A model generated the notes under the pieces. The model did not search any database. It had not been told where the DNA came from and worked only from the letters and a program-made list of their open reading frames with translations. Positions 6,571-14,102 of a DNA stretch of 23,128 nucleotides are shown here, one piece after another (position 1 is the stretch's first letter; each line of letters opens with the position of its first letter). Both the position numbers and the translations under genes were made by a program. This DNA is from JBFMEX01 sp040752215 (GTDB lineage: Bacteria > Pseudomonadota > Alphaproteobacteria > Rhizobiales > Hyphomicrobiaceae). The stretch lies in assembly GCA_040752215.1 (NCBI GenBank), contig JBFMEX010000031.1:1-23128 (forward strand). Reading direction: 5' to 3'.

Positions 6571-7530
6571 ATGGAGCTCGTTACACTGGCCAAGAACCCG
6601 GTGCCGAGTGGGGCGATGGTCGGCGCGCTCAAGGGCTACGACGGCACCTGGCTCAGGACCGCGCGCTGGGAGGCGACGCGCGGGCCCCGGCGCGGCACCA
6701 TCTGCCTGTTCCACGGTCGCGGCGAGTTCATCGAGAAATACTTCGAGACCATCGCCGACTTGCGCCGCCGCGGATTCGCGGTCGCGACCATGGACTGGCG
6801 CGGCCAGGGTGGCTCGGAGCGCAAGCTTAAGAACCCGAGGAAGGGCCACGTCAACGACTTCGCCGAGTACGACAAGGACCTGGTCCGGTTCATGAAGGAG
6901 ATCGTGCTGCCGGACTGTCCGCCGCCCTACGTGGCGCTGGCCCACTCGATGGGCGGCAACGTGCTGATCCGCGGCGCGACCGCGCCCGGCTCCTGGTTCA
7001 CCCGTATCGTCGCGCTGGCGCCGATGCTCGCCTTCAGCGAGGAGAAAGTGCGCTATCCCGCTGGCGTCGCCCGCGCCTACGCGGAGATCGGAGCCGTCAC
7101 CGGGTTCGCCTCCGCCTACGTGCTCGGCGGCAGCGATCAGCCCGAGGAGGTGGTTGAGTTCGCCGGCAACCCGCTCACCTCCGACCGCGAGCGCTGGGCG
7201 CGCAACCGCTCGGTGATCGAGGCGGCGGAGTGGCTCGGGCTCGGCTCGCCGACGATCGGCTGGCTGCGCGCGGCCTATCGCAGCTGCCACCTGATCGCCG
7301 AGCCGACCTTTGCGCGCGACGTGAAGGTGCCGATGCTCCTCTTCGCCGCCGGAAGCGACCGCATCGTCTCGACGCGCTCGATCGAGGAGATCGGCGTGCG
7401 CCTCAAGGTCGGTAGCCAGATGCTGCTGGCCGGCTCCCGCCACGAGATCCTGCAAGAGGCCGAAAGTATAAGGCAGCGGTTCTGGGCCGCGTTCGACGCG
7501 TATCTCGGCGTGGAGGCCGCGGCGGCATAG
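6571..7530 (+). CDS. Alpha/beta hydrolase (serine hydrolase, lysophospholipase-like)
   Basis: A 319-aa cytoplasmic protein without a signal peptide. It follows the serine aminopeptidase S33 / lysophospholipase (PldB-like) pattern: the LFHGRGEF oxyanion-hole region, the DWRGQGGSER loop, nucleophile elbow AHSMGGN with S126, acid D263 in AAGSDRIVS, and general base H291 in GSRHEILQE. A complete triad is therefore present and the protein is probably an active esterase or lipase on a lipid or small ester. ATG 6571 has GAGGAAG upstream. It follows a stem-loop after the cytochrome gene and is probably transcribed separately. The substrate cannot be predicted from sequence. Confidence 0.88.
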   Translation: MELVTLAKNPVPSGAMVGALKGYDGTWLRTARWEATRGPRRGTICLFHGRGEFIEKYFETIADLRRRGFAVATMDWRGQGGSERKLKNPRKGHVNDFAEYDKDLVRFMKEIVLPDCPPPYVALAHSMGGNVLIRGATAPGSWFTRIVALAPMLAFSEEKVRYPAGVARAYAEIGAVTGFASAYVLGGSDQPEEVVEFAGNPLTSDRERWARNRSVIEAAEWLGLGSPTIGWLRAAYRSCHLIAEPTFARDVKVPMLLFAAGSDRIVSTRSIEEIGVRLKVGSQMLLAGSRHEILQEAESIRQRFWAAFDAYLGVEAAAA

Positions 7531-7793
7531 GGGGCAAGAGCTCGGCGGTGGACGTCGAGCCGACAGGAGCGCCGGTCATCAGCGCCGAATTCGCCGGCAG
7601 TGGAGAAGGGGACCAACTCGCCATCGCTGAACATTCGCAACGGACTCGGGTCGAGCCCGCTGGCGGGAGTGTACCGTCCTTTTCCGCGCCGCGGACGTTT
7701 ACCGAGCATCGTATCGTCAGAATGCCGCGGGCTGAACGGTATCCCGCGAGCGTGTCTTGACCGCTCGGCGACGGCCGTGCTTTGGATTGCGGC
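7531..7793. other. Intergenic region without a convincing gene
   Basis: The 263 bp before the copper operon hold only frames with uncharacteristic composition; the best, a GTG-started 70-codon frame at 7548-7760, has no ribosome site. A short CCCGC-TG-GCGGG palindrome occurs near 7657-7668. The operon promoter should lie here, but no clear sigma-70 or CueR-type site was identified by eye. Confidence 0.4.
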
Positions 7794-7806
7794 GGAGGTC
7801 GAACAC

Positions 7807-8214
7807 TTGATCCGTTGGCGACATATCGTTGCGGGATTGGTCGTGCTCTCGCTGCTCGTTGCGCCGCTCGGCGCGGCGATGGCGGGGACGCACATGGCCG
7901 TTGCGAACGATGGGCCGGCGACGGTGTACCACGCGGCCGGGCACGCTGAGCCAAGCGACGCTCACCCGCCCGAAGCCGCTGCGGCAATGGACGATTGCCA
8001 CAAGCCGCCGGCAGCTCACCACGATTGCCCGATTTGCGACAAGGGCGATGGCTGCGAGCCGGGCTGGTGCCTAGCCAAGTGCTTCAAGGTTTTCGGCGCC
8101 CTCGCCGAGCCGGTGCTCATCTGGCCGCGTCTCGTTGCCGCCGACGACACCGCGTCCGAGCCGGCGCGTGCCGACTGGCGCAGCCCACCGCGATCTCCCC
8201 CACCGCGAACCTGA
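7807..8214 (+). CDS. Exported His/Cys-rich protein heading the copper efflux operon
   Basis: A 135-aa protein with a TTG start at 7807, supported by GGAGGT at 7794-7799 with 7-nt spacing; no ATG in frame nearby has a comparable site. A signal peptide follows (HIVAGLVVLSLLVAPLGAAM, cleavage after AMA). The mature N-terminal half is rich in His and Cys: HAAGHAEPSDAH, DDCHKPPAAHHDCPICDKGD and CEPGWCLAKCF, giving six Cys and several His within about 65 residues. This looks like a periplasmic metal-binding segment, perhaps a copper or silver chaperone or sponge. Position as the first gene before the YtkA-like, CusB and CusA genes supports that role. No known family is recognised with certainty; it is reminiscent of small Cys-rich proteins often found at the head of alphaproteobacterial CusBA clusters. 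Confidence 0.7.
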   Translation: MIRWRHIVAGLVVLSLLVAPLGAAMAGTHMAVANDGPATVYHAAGHAEPSDAHPPEAAAAMDDCHKPPAAHHDCPICDKGDGCEPGWCLAKCFKVFGALAEPVLIWPRLVAADDTASEPARADWRSPPRSPPPRT

Positions 8215-8224
8215 TTCATCGATG

Positions 8225-8278
8225 TCGGACCCGTGCGCGCACGGGCGATAGCGCATGGCCACCGGCCATGCGGTCCGA
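8225..8278 (+). other. Candidate three-way-junction RNA structure in the copper operon
   Basis: Outer stem TCGGAC (8225-8230) pairs with GTCCGA (8273-8278). It encloses hairpin CCGTG-CGCG-CACGG (within 8231-8244) and hairpin CGCATGGCC-ACC-GGCCATGCG (8252-8272), with a 7-nt joining segment between them. All three helices are perfect. It occupies most of the 88-nt gap between two co-directional copper genes, ending 25 nt before the next start codon. Function is unknown; candidates are an mRNA processing or stability element, or a metal-responsive regulatory RNA. Confidence 0.45.
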
Positions 8279-8302
8279 ATATCAATGGAAAGGATCAGGA
8301 TC

Positions 8303-8701
8303 ATGAAATTGCAAGCTCTGGTCCGCGCGGGCCTCGCCGCGCTCGCGGTCGCCACTATGACCGCCAACGTCGCTGCCGGCGCGACCGACTACGCATTCGA
8401 GCCAGTAACGCCCGACGTCAAGAACGGCGCCGGCAGCGAGATCGCCGTGCGTCTCGTCCACAAGCCCTCCGGAAAGCCGGTGTCGGGAGCGGTGCTGTTT
8501 CGCACGCGGCTCGACATGGCGCCCGAAAACATGGCCGACATGACTGCCAAGCACGCGGCGATGCCATCGGCAGAGCCGGGCATCTATCGCTTCAAGGCCG
8601 ACCTCACGATGGCCGGCGGCTGGGCGTTCCGCATCATGGCCAAGGTGCCGGGTGAGGCAGAGACCGTCGAGGGCACCGTGGTGCTCAAGGCCAAGGATTG
8701 A
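8303..8701 (+). CDS. Periplasmic YtkA/FixH-like protein of the copper operon
   Basis: A 132-aa protein with a signal peptide (ALVRAGLAALAVATMTANVA, cleavage near AAG|ATD) and a single beta-sandwich-like domain: VTPDVKNGAGSEIAVRLVHK, SGKPVSGAVLFRTRLDMAPE, GIYRFKADLTMAGGWAFRIM. This is the YtkA/FixH-like pattern of small periplasmic proteins associated with copper handling. The Met/His-rich segment MAPENMADMTAKHAAM could bind Cu(I). The start at 8303 has AGGATCAGGA upstream; ATG 8285 is an alternative. It ends 10 bp before the CusB-type gene, so it is in the same operon and probably delivers metal to, or supports, the efflux adaptor. Assignment to the fold is by pattern, not by alignment. Confidence 0.75.
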   Translation: MKLQALVRAGLAALAVATMTANVAAGATDYAFEPVTPDVKNGAGSEIAVRLVHKPSGKPVSGAVLFRTRLDMAPENMADMTAKHAAMPSAEPGIYRFKADLTMAGGWAFRIMAKVPGEAETVEGTVVLKAKD

Positions 8702-8711
8702 GGAGCGCGCC

Positions 8712-10172
8712 ATGAGCAAGCTCCTCAACGCGGGGATCGCCGGTGCGGCAATCCTCGCTGCCGCAGCCGCCGGCTACCATCTCGGTGCCGGCGAGTGGCC
8801 CGGTCCGAGCGCATGGAAAGCGGCCGGCCACGAGGTGGCCGCCGCACCATCGCCGGCACGCGCCGAGCGCAACGTGCTTTACTGGCGGCATCCCGACAGC
8901 GACACCGAGTTCGCAGCCGAGCCGCGGAAGACGGACGACGGGCGCGACTATGTGCCCGTCTACGACGACGAGGAGGCGGACTTCGCCGCGGCGAGACCCG
9001 AGGCTCCGCCGAAGGGCGCCCGCGGGACGGCGAGGAAGATCCTCTTCTACCGCAATCCGATGGGGCTACCCGATACCTCGCCAGTGCCAAAGAAGGACTG
9101 GATGGGGATGGACTACATCCCCGTCTTCGAGGGCGAGGACGAGGATGCCGGCACCGTCAAGGTCTCGATCGCCAAGATGCAGCGGGCCGGCGTTCGCTCC
9201 GAGCCCGCCGCGATGCGCGGCCTCATGCGGCCCGTTCGCGCGCCCGGCGTCGCCAAGCCGGACGAGCGCACGCTCTACTCAGTGGCGCTCCGGGCCGACA
9301 GCTTCATAGAGCGCCTCTACGTCAACGAGACCGGGCGTCACGTCAAGAAGGGCGAGCCGCTGTTCCGCGTCTACAGTCCCGAGATGGTGAAGGTCCAGAT
9401 CGACTACCGGATCTCGACCAGCGGCACCGGTGGCCGCGACGAGAAGGGCGCGCTGCAACGGCTGAGGAATCTGCAGATCCCCGAGCCCGTGCTCGACGAG
9501 CTCAAGCGCACGCGCGAGCCGGTGATCGCCTTCGACTGGCCGTCGCCGGTCGCGGGCGTCGTCATGCAGAAGAACGCCATCGAAGGCATGATGATGAAGA
9601 CCGGAGACGAGGTGCTGCGCCTCGCGGACCTGTCGAGCATCTGGGTCGTCGCCGATGTCGCCGAGCAGGACATCGGCGAGGTCCGCATCGGATCGCCGGC
9701 GAAAGTGACGTTCCGCGCCTACCCGAACGAGGCGTTCGAGGGTCGCGTTACGTTCATCCTGCACGAGCTGGAGATGGCGACCCGTACCGCCAAGGTGCGG
9801 ATCGAGGTCGCCAATCCCGATCACCGGATCAAGCACGAGATGTTCGCTGACGTGGAGATCAACGCCGGCGACGGCGAGCCACAGCGGCTGGCCGTCCCGA
9901 CCTCGGCGCTGATCGACAGCGGCAGCCGGCAGGTGGTCATCATCGACCGCGGCGAGGGTCGTTTCGAGCCGAGGGCGGTGAAGGCCGGTGTGCGGGGCGA
10001 CGGCTTTGTGGAAATTGCGGAAGGGATCGAGCCCGGCGAGAACGTCGTGGTCGCGGCAAACTTCCTCATCGATGCCGAGAGCAATCTGAAGGCGGCGCTC
10101 GCCGGTTTCACCGCCGATGCGGCCGGTAAGCCGCAGCACGGCAAGGGTCACGCGGCGGAGAAGCAGCCATGA
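8712..10172 (+). CDS. cusB: CusB-type RND periplasmic adaptor (Cu/Ag efflux)
   Basis: A 486-aa membrane fusion protein. It has an N-terminal signal-anchor (AGIAGAAILAAAAAGYHLGA), then two copies of a heavy-metal-binding-like module: VLYWRHPDSDTEF...DYVPVYDDE (~54-90) and ILFYRNPMGLPDTSPVPKKD...MDYIPVFEGE (~110-142). The adaptor core follows: the beta-barrel and barrel-sandwich segments (IERLYVNETGRHVKKGEPLF), a short alpha-hairpin around 225-260, then the second lipoyl half (SPVAGVVMQKNAIEGMMMK). It links the inner-membrane pump to an outer-membrane channel and passes Cu(I)/Ag(I). The start at 8712 has GAGGAG upstream. Its stop overlaps the cusA start as ATGA, showing translational coupling. 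No outer-membrane CusC gene is in the window. The first module is the more degenerate of the pair. Confidence 0.88.
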   Translation: MSKLLNAGIAGAAILAAAAAGYHLGAGEWPGPSAWKAAGHEVAAAPSPARAERNVLYWRHPDSDTEFAAEPRKTDDGRDYVPVYDDEEADFAAARPEAPPKGARGTARKILFYRNPMGLPDTSPVPKKDWMGMDYIPVFEGEDEDAGTVKVSIAKMQRAGVRSEPAAMRGLMRPVRAPGVAKPDERTLYSVALRADSFIERLYVNETGRHVKKGEPLFRVYSPEMVKVQIDYRISTSGTGGRDEKGALQRLRNLQIPEPVLDELKRTREPVIAFDWPSPVAGVVMQKNAIEGMMMKTGDEVLRLADLSSIWVVADVAEQDIGEVRIGSPAKVTFRAYPNEAFEGRVTFILHELEMATRTAKVRIEVANPDHRIKHEMFADVEINAGDGEPQRLAVPTSALIDSGSRQVVIIDRGEGRFEPRAVKAGVRGDGFVEIAEGIEPGENVVVAANFLIDAESNLKAALAGFTADAAGKPQHGKGHAAEKQP

Positions 10173-13100
10173 TCGCTCGCCTCATTCGCTGGTCGGCCTC
10201 CAATCTCGTGCTGATCCTGCTTGCGGCCGTACTGGCGACGGGCGCGGGGCTCTACGCCGTCACCAGGGTGCCGCTCGACGCGATCCCCGACCTCTCCGAT
10301 ACCCAGGTCATCATCTATACCGAGTACACCGGCCAGGCCCCGCAGGTGATCGAGGACCAGGTGACGTTCCCGCTCTCGACCGCCATGCTCTCGGTGCCGC
10401 GCTCGAAGGTGGTGCGCGGGTTCTCCTTCTTCGGCGTCTCGTTCGTCTACGTGATCTTCGAGGAGGGCACCGACGTCTACTGGGCGCGCAGCCGGGTGCT
10501 CGAGTATCTCTCGGCTGCGAGCCGCGCTCTGCCGCAAGGCGTGGTACCGACGCTCGGGCCCGACGCGACAGGTGTCGGCTGGGTCTACCAGTACGCGGTG
10601 ATGGCCGAGAGGCGGAACCTCGCGGAGTTGCGGACGACGCAGGACTGGCAGATCCGCTTCGCCGTCGCCAAGGCCGAGGGCGTCGCCGAGGTGGCGAGCA
10701 TCGGCGGCTTCGTGCGGCAGTATTCCGTCGTCGTCGATCCGCAGCGGATGCGGGCGTTCAACCTGTCGCTCGGCGCCGTGCGCAATGCGATCCGGGAGTC
10801 CAACATGGACGTCGGCGGCCGGGTCGTCGAGCTGGCCGAGACCGAGTTCATGGTGCGGGGACGGGGATACCTCAAGGGCATCGGCGATCTCGAGCAGATC
10901 GTGCTGAAGGCGGAGGCCGGCACACCCGTGCTGCTCAAGGACGTCGCCCGGGTGGAGCTCGCCCCCGACGAGCGGCGCGGGTTGACCGAGCTCAACGGCG
11001 AGGGCGAGGTGGTCTCTGGAATCGCCGTGCAGCGCTACGGGCAGAACGCGCTTTCGGTGATCGGCGGCATCAAGAACCGGCTCGCGGAGATCAAGGGCAG
11101 CCTCCCGGAAGGCACCGAGATCGTCCCGGTCTACGATCGCTCCGAGCTGATCGAACGCGCGATCGCCACACTCAAGACGACGCTGATCGAGGAGAGCCTG
11201 ATCGTCGCGCTGGTCTGCTTCGTGTTCCTGCTGCATGCGCGCAGCGCGCTGGTCGCGATCATCACGCTGCCGCTCGGAATCCTCATCGCCTACGTCTGCA
11301 TGTGGGCGCTCGGCATCTCCTCCAACATCATGAGCCTCGGCGGTATCGCAATCGCCATCGGTGCGATGATCGACGCCGCGATCGTCATGATCGAGAACGC
11401 GCACAAACATCTGGAGCGCGCGCGCGAAGGCAAGCCGAGGACCGAGATCCTGATCGAGGCCGCCTCGGAGGTCGGGCCATCGCTGTTCTTCTCCCTGCTC
11501 ATCATCACCGTGTCGTTCCTGCCGATCTTCACCCTCGAAGCGCAGGAGGGGCTGATGTTCAAGCCGCTCGCGTGGACCAAGACGTTCGCGATGGCGGCCG
11601 CGGCGCTGCTCTCGGTCACGGTCGTGCCGGCGTTGATGGTCGTCTTCGTGCGCGGGCGCATCGTCCCGGAGCACAGAAACCCGATCAATCGCTTCCTCAT
11701 CTGGATCTATGGCCCGGTCATCCACGGCGTGCTCAGGGCCAAGACGGTGACGATCCTCGCCGCCCTGGTCGTGCTCGCCCTGAGCGCGTGGCCGGCGATG
11801 AAGCTCGGCTCGGAGTTCATGCCCAACCTCAACGAGGGCACGCTCCTCTACATGCCGACGACGCTGCCGGGCCTCTCGATCACCAAGTCTGCGGAGCTGC
11901 TCCAGGTCCAGAACCGCATCATCAAGAGCTTCCCCGAGGTGGCGAGCGTGTTCGGCAAAGCCGGCCGCGCGGCGACCGCCACCGATCCGGCGCCGATCGA
12001 GATGTTCGAGACCGTGATCAACCTGAAACCCGAGAACCAGTGGCGGCCGGGGGTTACGACGGACAGCCTCGTGCAGGAGATGGACAGGGCTCTACAGTTC
12101 CCTGGCGTCTCGAACGCCTGGACGATGCCCATCAAGGCGCGCATCGACATGCTGGCGACCGGCATCCGCACGCCCGTCGGCGTCAAGGTGATCGGCCAGG
12201 ACCTGAAGGTCATCGAGTCGCTGGCGCGCGAGATCGAGGCGGCGATCAAGACCGTGCCCGGCACGTCGAGCGCATTCGCCGAGCGCATCATCGGCGGCTA
12301 CTATCTCGACATCGAGCCGGACCGGCGCGAGCTCGCCCGCTATGGGCTGATGATCGCCGACGTGCAGCAGGTGGTCGCCTCCGCGCTCGGCGCCGAGACC
12401 GTGACGACGACGGTCGAGGGCCGCGAGCGCTACGGCGTCAGCGTGCGCTATCCGCGCGACGTGCGCTCGGACCCGCAGGCGATCTCGCGCGAGGTGCTGG
12501 TGCCGCTGCCGAACGGCGCCTCGATCCCGCTCGGCCAGGTGGCCAAGGTCAAGCTCGTCCAAGGTCCGGCCTCGATCCGTACCGAGAATGCCCAGCTCGC
12601 CGCCTATATCTTCGTCGACGCACGCGAGCGTGACCTTGGCAGCTACGTAGCGGACGCCAAGAAGGCCGTCGCCGAGTCGGTCCGTTTCCCGCCCGGATAC
12701 TTCGCGATCTGGAGTGGGCAGTTCGAATATTATGAACGGGCCAAGAAGCGCCTTGTCGTCGTCGTGCCGCTGACGCTCCTGCTCATCCTGTTGCTGCTCT
12801 ACCTCAACTTCCGCCGCATGACGGAAACCTTGATCGTCATGCTGTCGCTGCCGTTCGCGCTCGTCGGCGGGCTGTGGTTCATGTGGTGGATGGGGTTCAA
12901 CTTCTCGGTTGCCGTGGCAGTGGGGTTCATCGCCCTCGCCGGGGTCGCCGCCGAGACCGGCGTGGTCATGCTGATCTACCTCGATCATGCGCTCGAGGCG
13001 CGGCGCAAGAAGGCGGAAGCAGAGGGTCGCGCCTTTTCCAGCCACGATCTCAATGCCGCGATCATGGAGGGCGCCGTGGAGCGCGTCCGGCCGAAGATGA

Positions 13101-13321
13101 TGACCGTCGTCGCGATCATGGCCGGCCTGCTGCCGATCCTGTGGAGCCATGGTACCGGCTCGGAGGTCATGCAGCGTATCGCCGTGCCGATGATCGGCGG
13201 CATGGTGTCATCGACAATTCTGACGCTCGTCGTGATCCCGGCGATCTATGCGGTAGTGAAAGGGTGGCGGCTCGCGGAGGATGTCCCGCGGCAGGCCCTT
13301 ACGCCAGCGGCTGCTGCCTGA
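10169..13321 (+). CDS. cusA: CusA-type heavy-metal RND efflux pump (Cu(I)/Ag(I))
   Basis: A 1050-aa inner-membrane proton/metal antiporter of the HME-RND family with the usual 12-helix, two-periplasmic-loop layout. The TM4 motif GAMIDAAIVMIENAHKHLER, with proton-relay D402, is the Cu/Ag type rather than the Zn/Co/Ni CzcA type. Three methionines equivalent to E. coli CusA M573, M623 and M672 are found at 562 (LLYMPTTLPG), 612 (APIEMFETV) and 661 (ARIDMLATG) with identical 50- and 49-residue spacing, which supports Cu(I)/Ag(I) specificity. The C-terminal half has the FRRMTETLIVM and VRPKMMTVVAIMAGLLPIL signatures. Translation is coupled to cusB by an ATGA overlap. The 3' end overlaps the convergent GDCCVxC gene tail by 23 bp. 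Confidence 0.95.
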   Translation: MIARLIRWSASNLVLILLAAVLATGAGLYAVTRVPLDAIPDLSDTQVIIYTEYTGQAPQVIEDQVTFPLSTAMLSVPRSKVVRGFSFFGVSFVYVIFEEGTDVYWARSRVLEYLSAASRALPQGVVPTLGPDATGVGWVYQYAVMAERRNLAELRTTQDWQIRFAVAKAEGVAEVASIGGFVRQYSVVVDPQRMRAFNLSLGAVRNAIRESNMDVGGRVVELAETEFMVRGRGYLKGIGDLEQIVLKAEAGTPVLLKDVARVELAPDERRGLTELNGEGEVVSGIAVQRYGQNALSVIGGIKNRLAEIKGSLPEGTEIVPVYDRSELIERAIATLKTTLIEESLIVALVCFVFLLHARSALVAIITLPLGILIAYVCMWALGISSNIMSLGGIAIAIGAMIDAAIVMIENAHKHLERAREGKPRTEILIEAASEVGPSLFFSLLIITVSFLPIFTLEAQEGLMFKPLAWTKTFAMAAAALLSVTVVPALMVVFVRGRIVPEHRNPINRFLIWIYGPVIHGVLRAKTVTILAALVVLALSAWPAMKLGSEFMPNLNEGTLLYMPTTLPGLSITKSAELLQVQNRIIKSFPEVASVFGKAGRAATATDPAPIEMFETVINLKPENQWRPGVTTDSLVQEMDRALQFPGVSNAWTMPIKARIDMLATGIRTPVGVKVIGQDLKVIESLAREIEAAIKTVPGTSSAFAERIIGGYYLDIEPDRRELARYGLMIADVQQVVASALGAETVTTTVEGRERYGVSVRYPRDVRSDPQAISREVLVPLPNGASIPLGQVAKVKLVQGPASIRTENAQLAAYIFVDARERDLGSYVADAKKAVAESVRFPPGYFAIWSGQFEYYERAKKRLVVVVPLTLLLILLLLYLNFRRMTETLIVMLSLPFALVGGLWFMWWMGFNFSVAVAVGFIALAGVAAETGVVMLIYLDHALEARRKKAEAEGRAFSSHDLNAAIMEGAVERVRPKMMTVVAIMAGLLPILWSHGTGSEVMQRIAVPMIGGMVSSTILTLVVIPAIYAVVKGWRLAEDVPRQALTPAAAA

Positions 13322-13583
13322 TGCTCACCGAGCAGCACCCCTCGCCGTGCCCTGCTCGTACCGCCTGGATGGGCTGGCTGGGCACGTCGCCGTAGGAGCA
13401 GTAGACGCAGCAATCGCCCTTCTTCGGCTTGAGCGTCACGCCGCACCGGCCGCAGACGTGAATGTACTGGCACGCATCCGTCGGCATGGTGTGCGTGGAG
13501 CGATGACCACACTGCGGGCAGGTGATGGTCGATTGCAGCAGAAGCCCAGGCGACCCGCGCGAAGGAGCGAGAGTGTCGTTCAT
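13299..13583 (-). CDS. GDCCVxC-type small cysteine-rich protein
   Basis: A 94-aa cytoplasmic protein with ten Cys. It has CPQC (22-25), C38, CGRC (44-47), then the signature GDCCVYCSYG (56-65), and a CC pair at 83-84. It matches the family described as GDCCVxC domain (seleno)proteins, in which one signature Cys may be selenocysteine; here all codons are Cys. Such proteins commonly accompany MerT-like transporters and may receive or bind the imported metal, or act as a thiol protein. The first part resembles a zinc ribbon. ATG 13583 overlaps the merT stop (ATGA) and has GGAGGTGG upstream. The 3' end overlaps the convergent cusA end. The biochemical function is not established. Confidence 0.8.
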   Translation of the reverse strand: MNDTLAPSRGSPGLLLQSTITCPQCGHRSTHTMPTDACQYIHVCGRCGVTLKPKKGDCCVYCSYGDVPSQPIQAVRAGHGEGCCSVSIRQQPLA

Positions 13584-13915
13584 GCGAGCCACCTCCCCCA
13601 GACCGGCTCGCTCATGACGATCGCGAGCACCAACGCCCCGGCCCATAGAACGGGCCGGGCCCAGCCAGCCGAGGACGTCGGTGGGCAGGCTGCACCCTCA
13701 CTTGCGACAGGCTGCCGCGCGTAGGCCATCCCGAAACCGGCGGAGAGCAAGACCAGTGCGGTCAGACGGAACGCGGCCTGGTAGGGCGCGAGCACGCCGA
13801 GATTGGACACGAGGGCGCTGCCGAGACCGAGCGAGCCGAGGGCGAGCGGCAGGACGCAGCACGTGGTGGCAGCGAGCGCTGCCGTTGCGCCGCCAGCCGC
13901 GAGCCATTTGATCAT
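13580..13915 (-). CDS. merT: MerT-like mercuric transport protein
   Basis: A 111-aa inner-membrane protein with three predicted helices (~5-32, ~45-66, ~88-108). The first helix carries the vicinal pair C19-C20 (ATTCCVLPLALGSLGLG), the Hg(II)-binding site of MerT transporters. The cytoplasmic loop, which normally holds a second Cys pair, has only C77 (GAACPP). The protein would move Hg(II), or a similar soft metal, into the cytoplasm. The start at 13915 has GGGGGA upstream; the frame extends to 13975 but without a site. Downstream it is coupled by ATGA overlap to the GDCCVxC gene, and upstream lies a 27-codon mini-gene and a MerR-type promoter. No merP or merA is present nearby, which is unusual for mercury resistance. 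Confidence 0.85.
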   Translation of the reverse strand: MIKWLAAGGATAALAATTCCVLPLALGSLGLGSALVSNLGVLAPYQAAFRLTALVLLSAGFGMAYARQPVASEGAACPPTSSAGWARPVLWAGALVLAIVMSEPVWGRWLA

Positions 13916-13949
13916 TTGTCCCCCCGTCGGGCTGGCGGTTACGGACGAC

Positions 13950-14033
13950 TTACGGGCACAGCGGACAAGCGGCATAAACCGTCGCCGCGAAGCCCAACAG
14001 CATGGCCGCTGCGATCGATATGCGTGCGATCAT
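13950..14033 (-). CDS. 27-aa signal-peptide-like mini-protein ending CPLCP
   Basis: A short frame starting at ATG 14033 with GAGGAG about 9 nt upstream, the first gene of the MerR-controlled transcript. The product is a complete signal peptide (Arg at 4, hydrophobic ISIAAAMLLGFAAT, cleavage site VYA) followed by only ACPLCP. Signal peptidase I would release a hexapeptide with a CxxC metal-binding pair; if uncleaved it would be a membrane-anchored periplasmic CxxC. It occupies the position where merP is usual, but the 34 nt between its stop and merT leave no room for a MerP domain. It may be a reduced MerP, a metal-binding peptide or a leader peptide. No family is recognised. Confidence 0.55.
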   Translation of the reverse strand: MIARISIAAAMLLGFAATVYAACPLCP

Positions 14034-14102
14034 TGCATTTCTCCTCGTGTTCAGGCTGGTACACGGTGGCCGGCGCGTCGCGATGGACATCCGGCCAAGA
14101 CC

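Noticed and set aside
7548..7760. GTG-started 70-codon frame before the copper operon
   Set aside because: No ribosome site, no hydrophobic or motif content, and the region is expected to hold the operon promoter.
10148..11725. Long minus-strand frame (525 codons) opposite cusA
   Set aside because: Antisense shadow of an unambiguous RND pump gene.
10117..12633. Long plus-strand frame (838 codons) overlapping cusA
   Set aside because: It is a shifted frame inside cusA, full of Arg/Gly/Ala with no recognisable motif.
13299..13583. Selenocysteine in the GDCCVxC protein
   Set aside because: All signature positions are Cys codons and no in-frame TGA occurs in the motif.
13950..14033. Frameshifted remnant of merP
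   Set aside because: Only 34 nt separate the stop from merT, and no GMTCxxC-like segment is seen in any frame there, so a decayed full-length merP is not supported.
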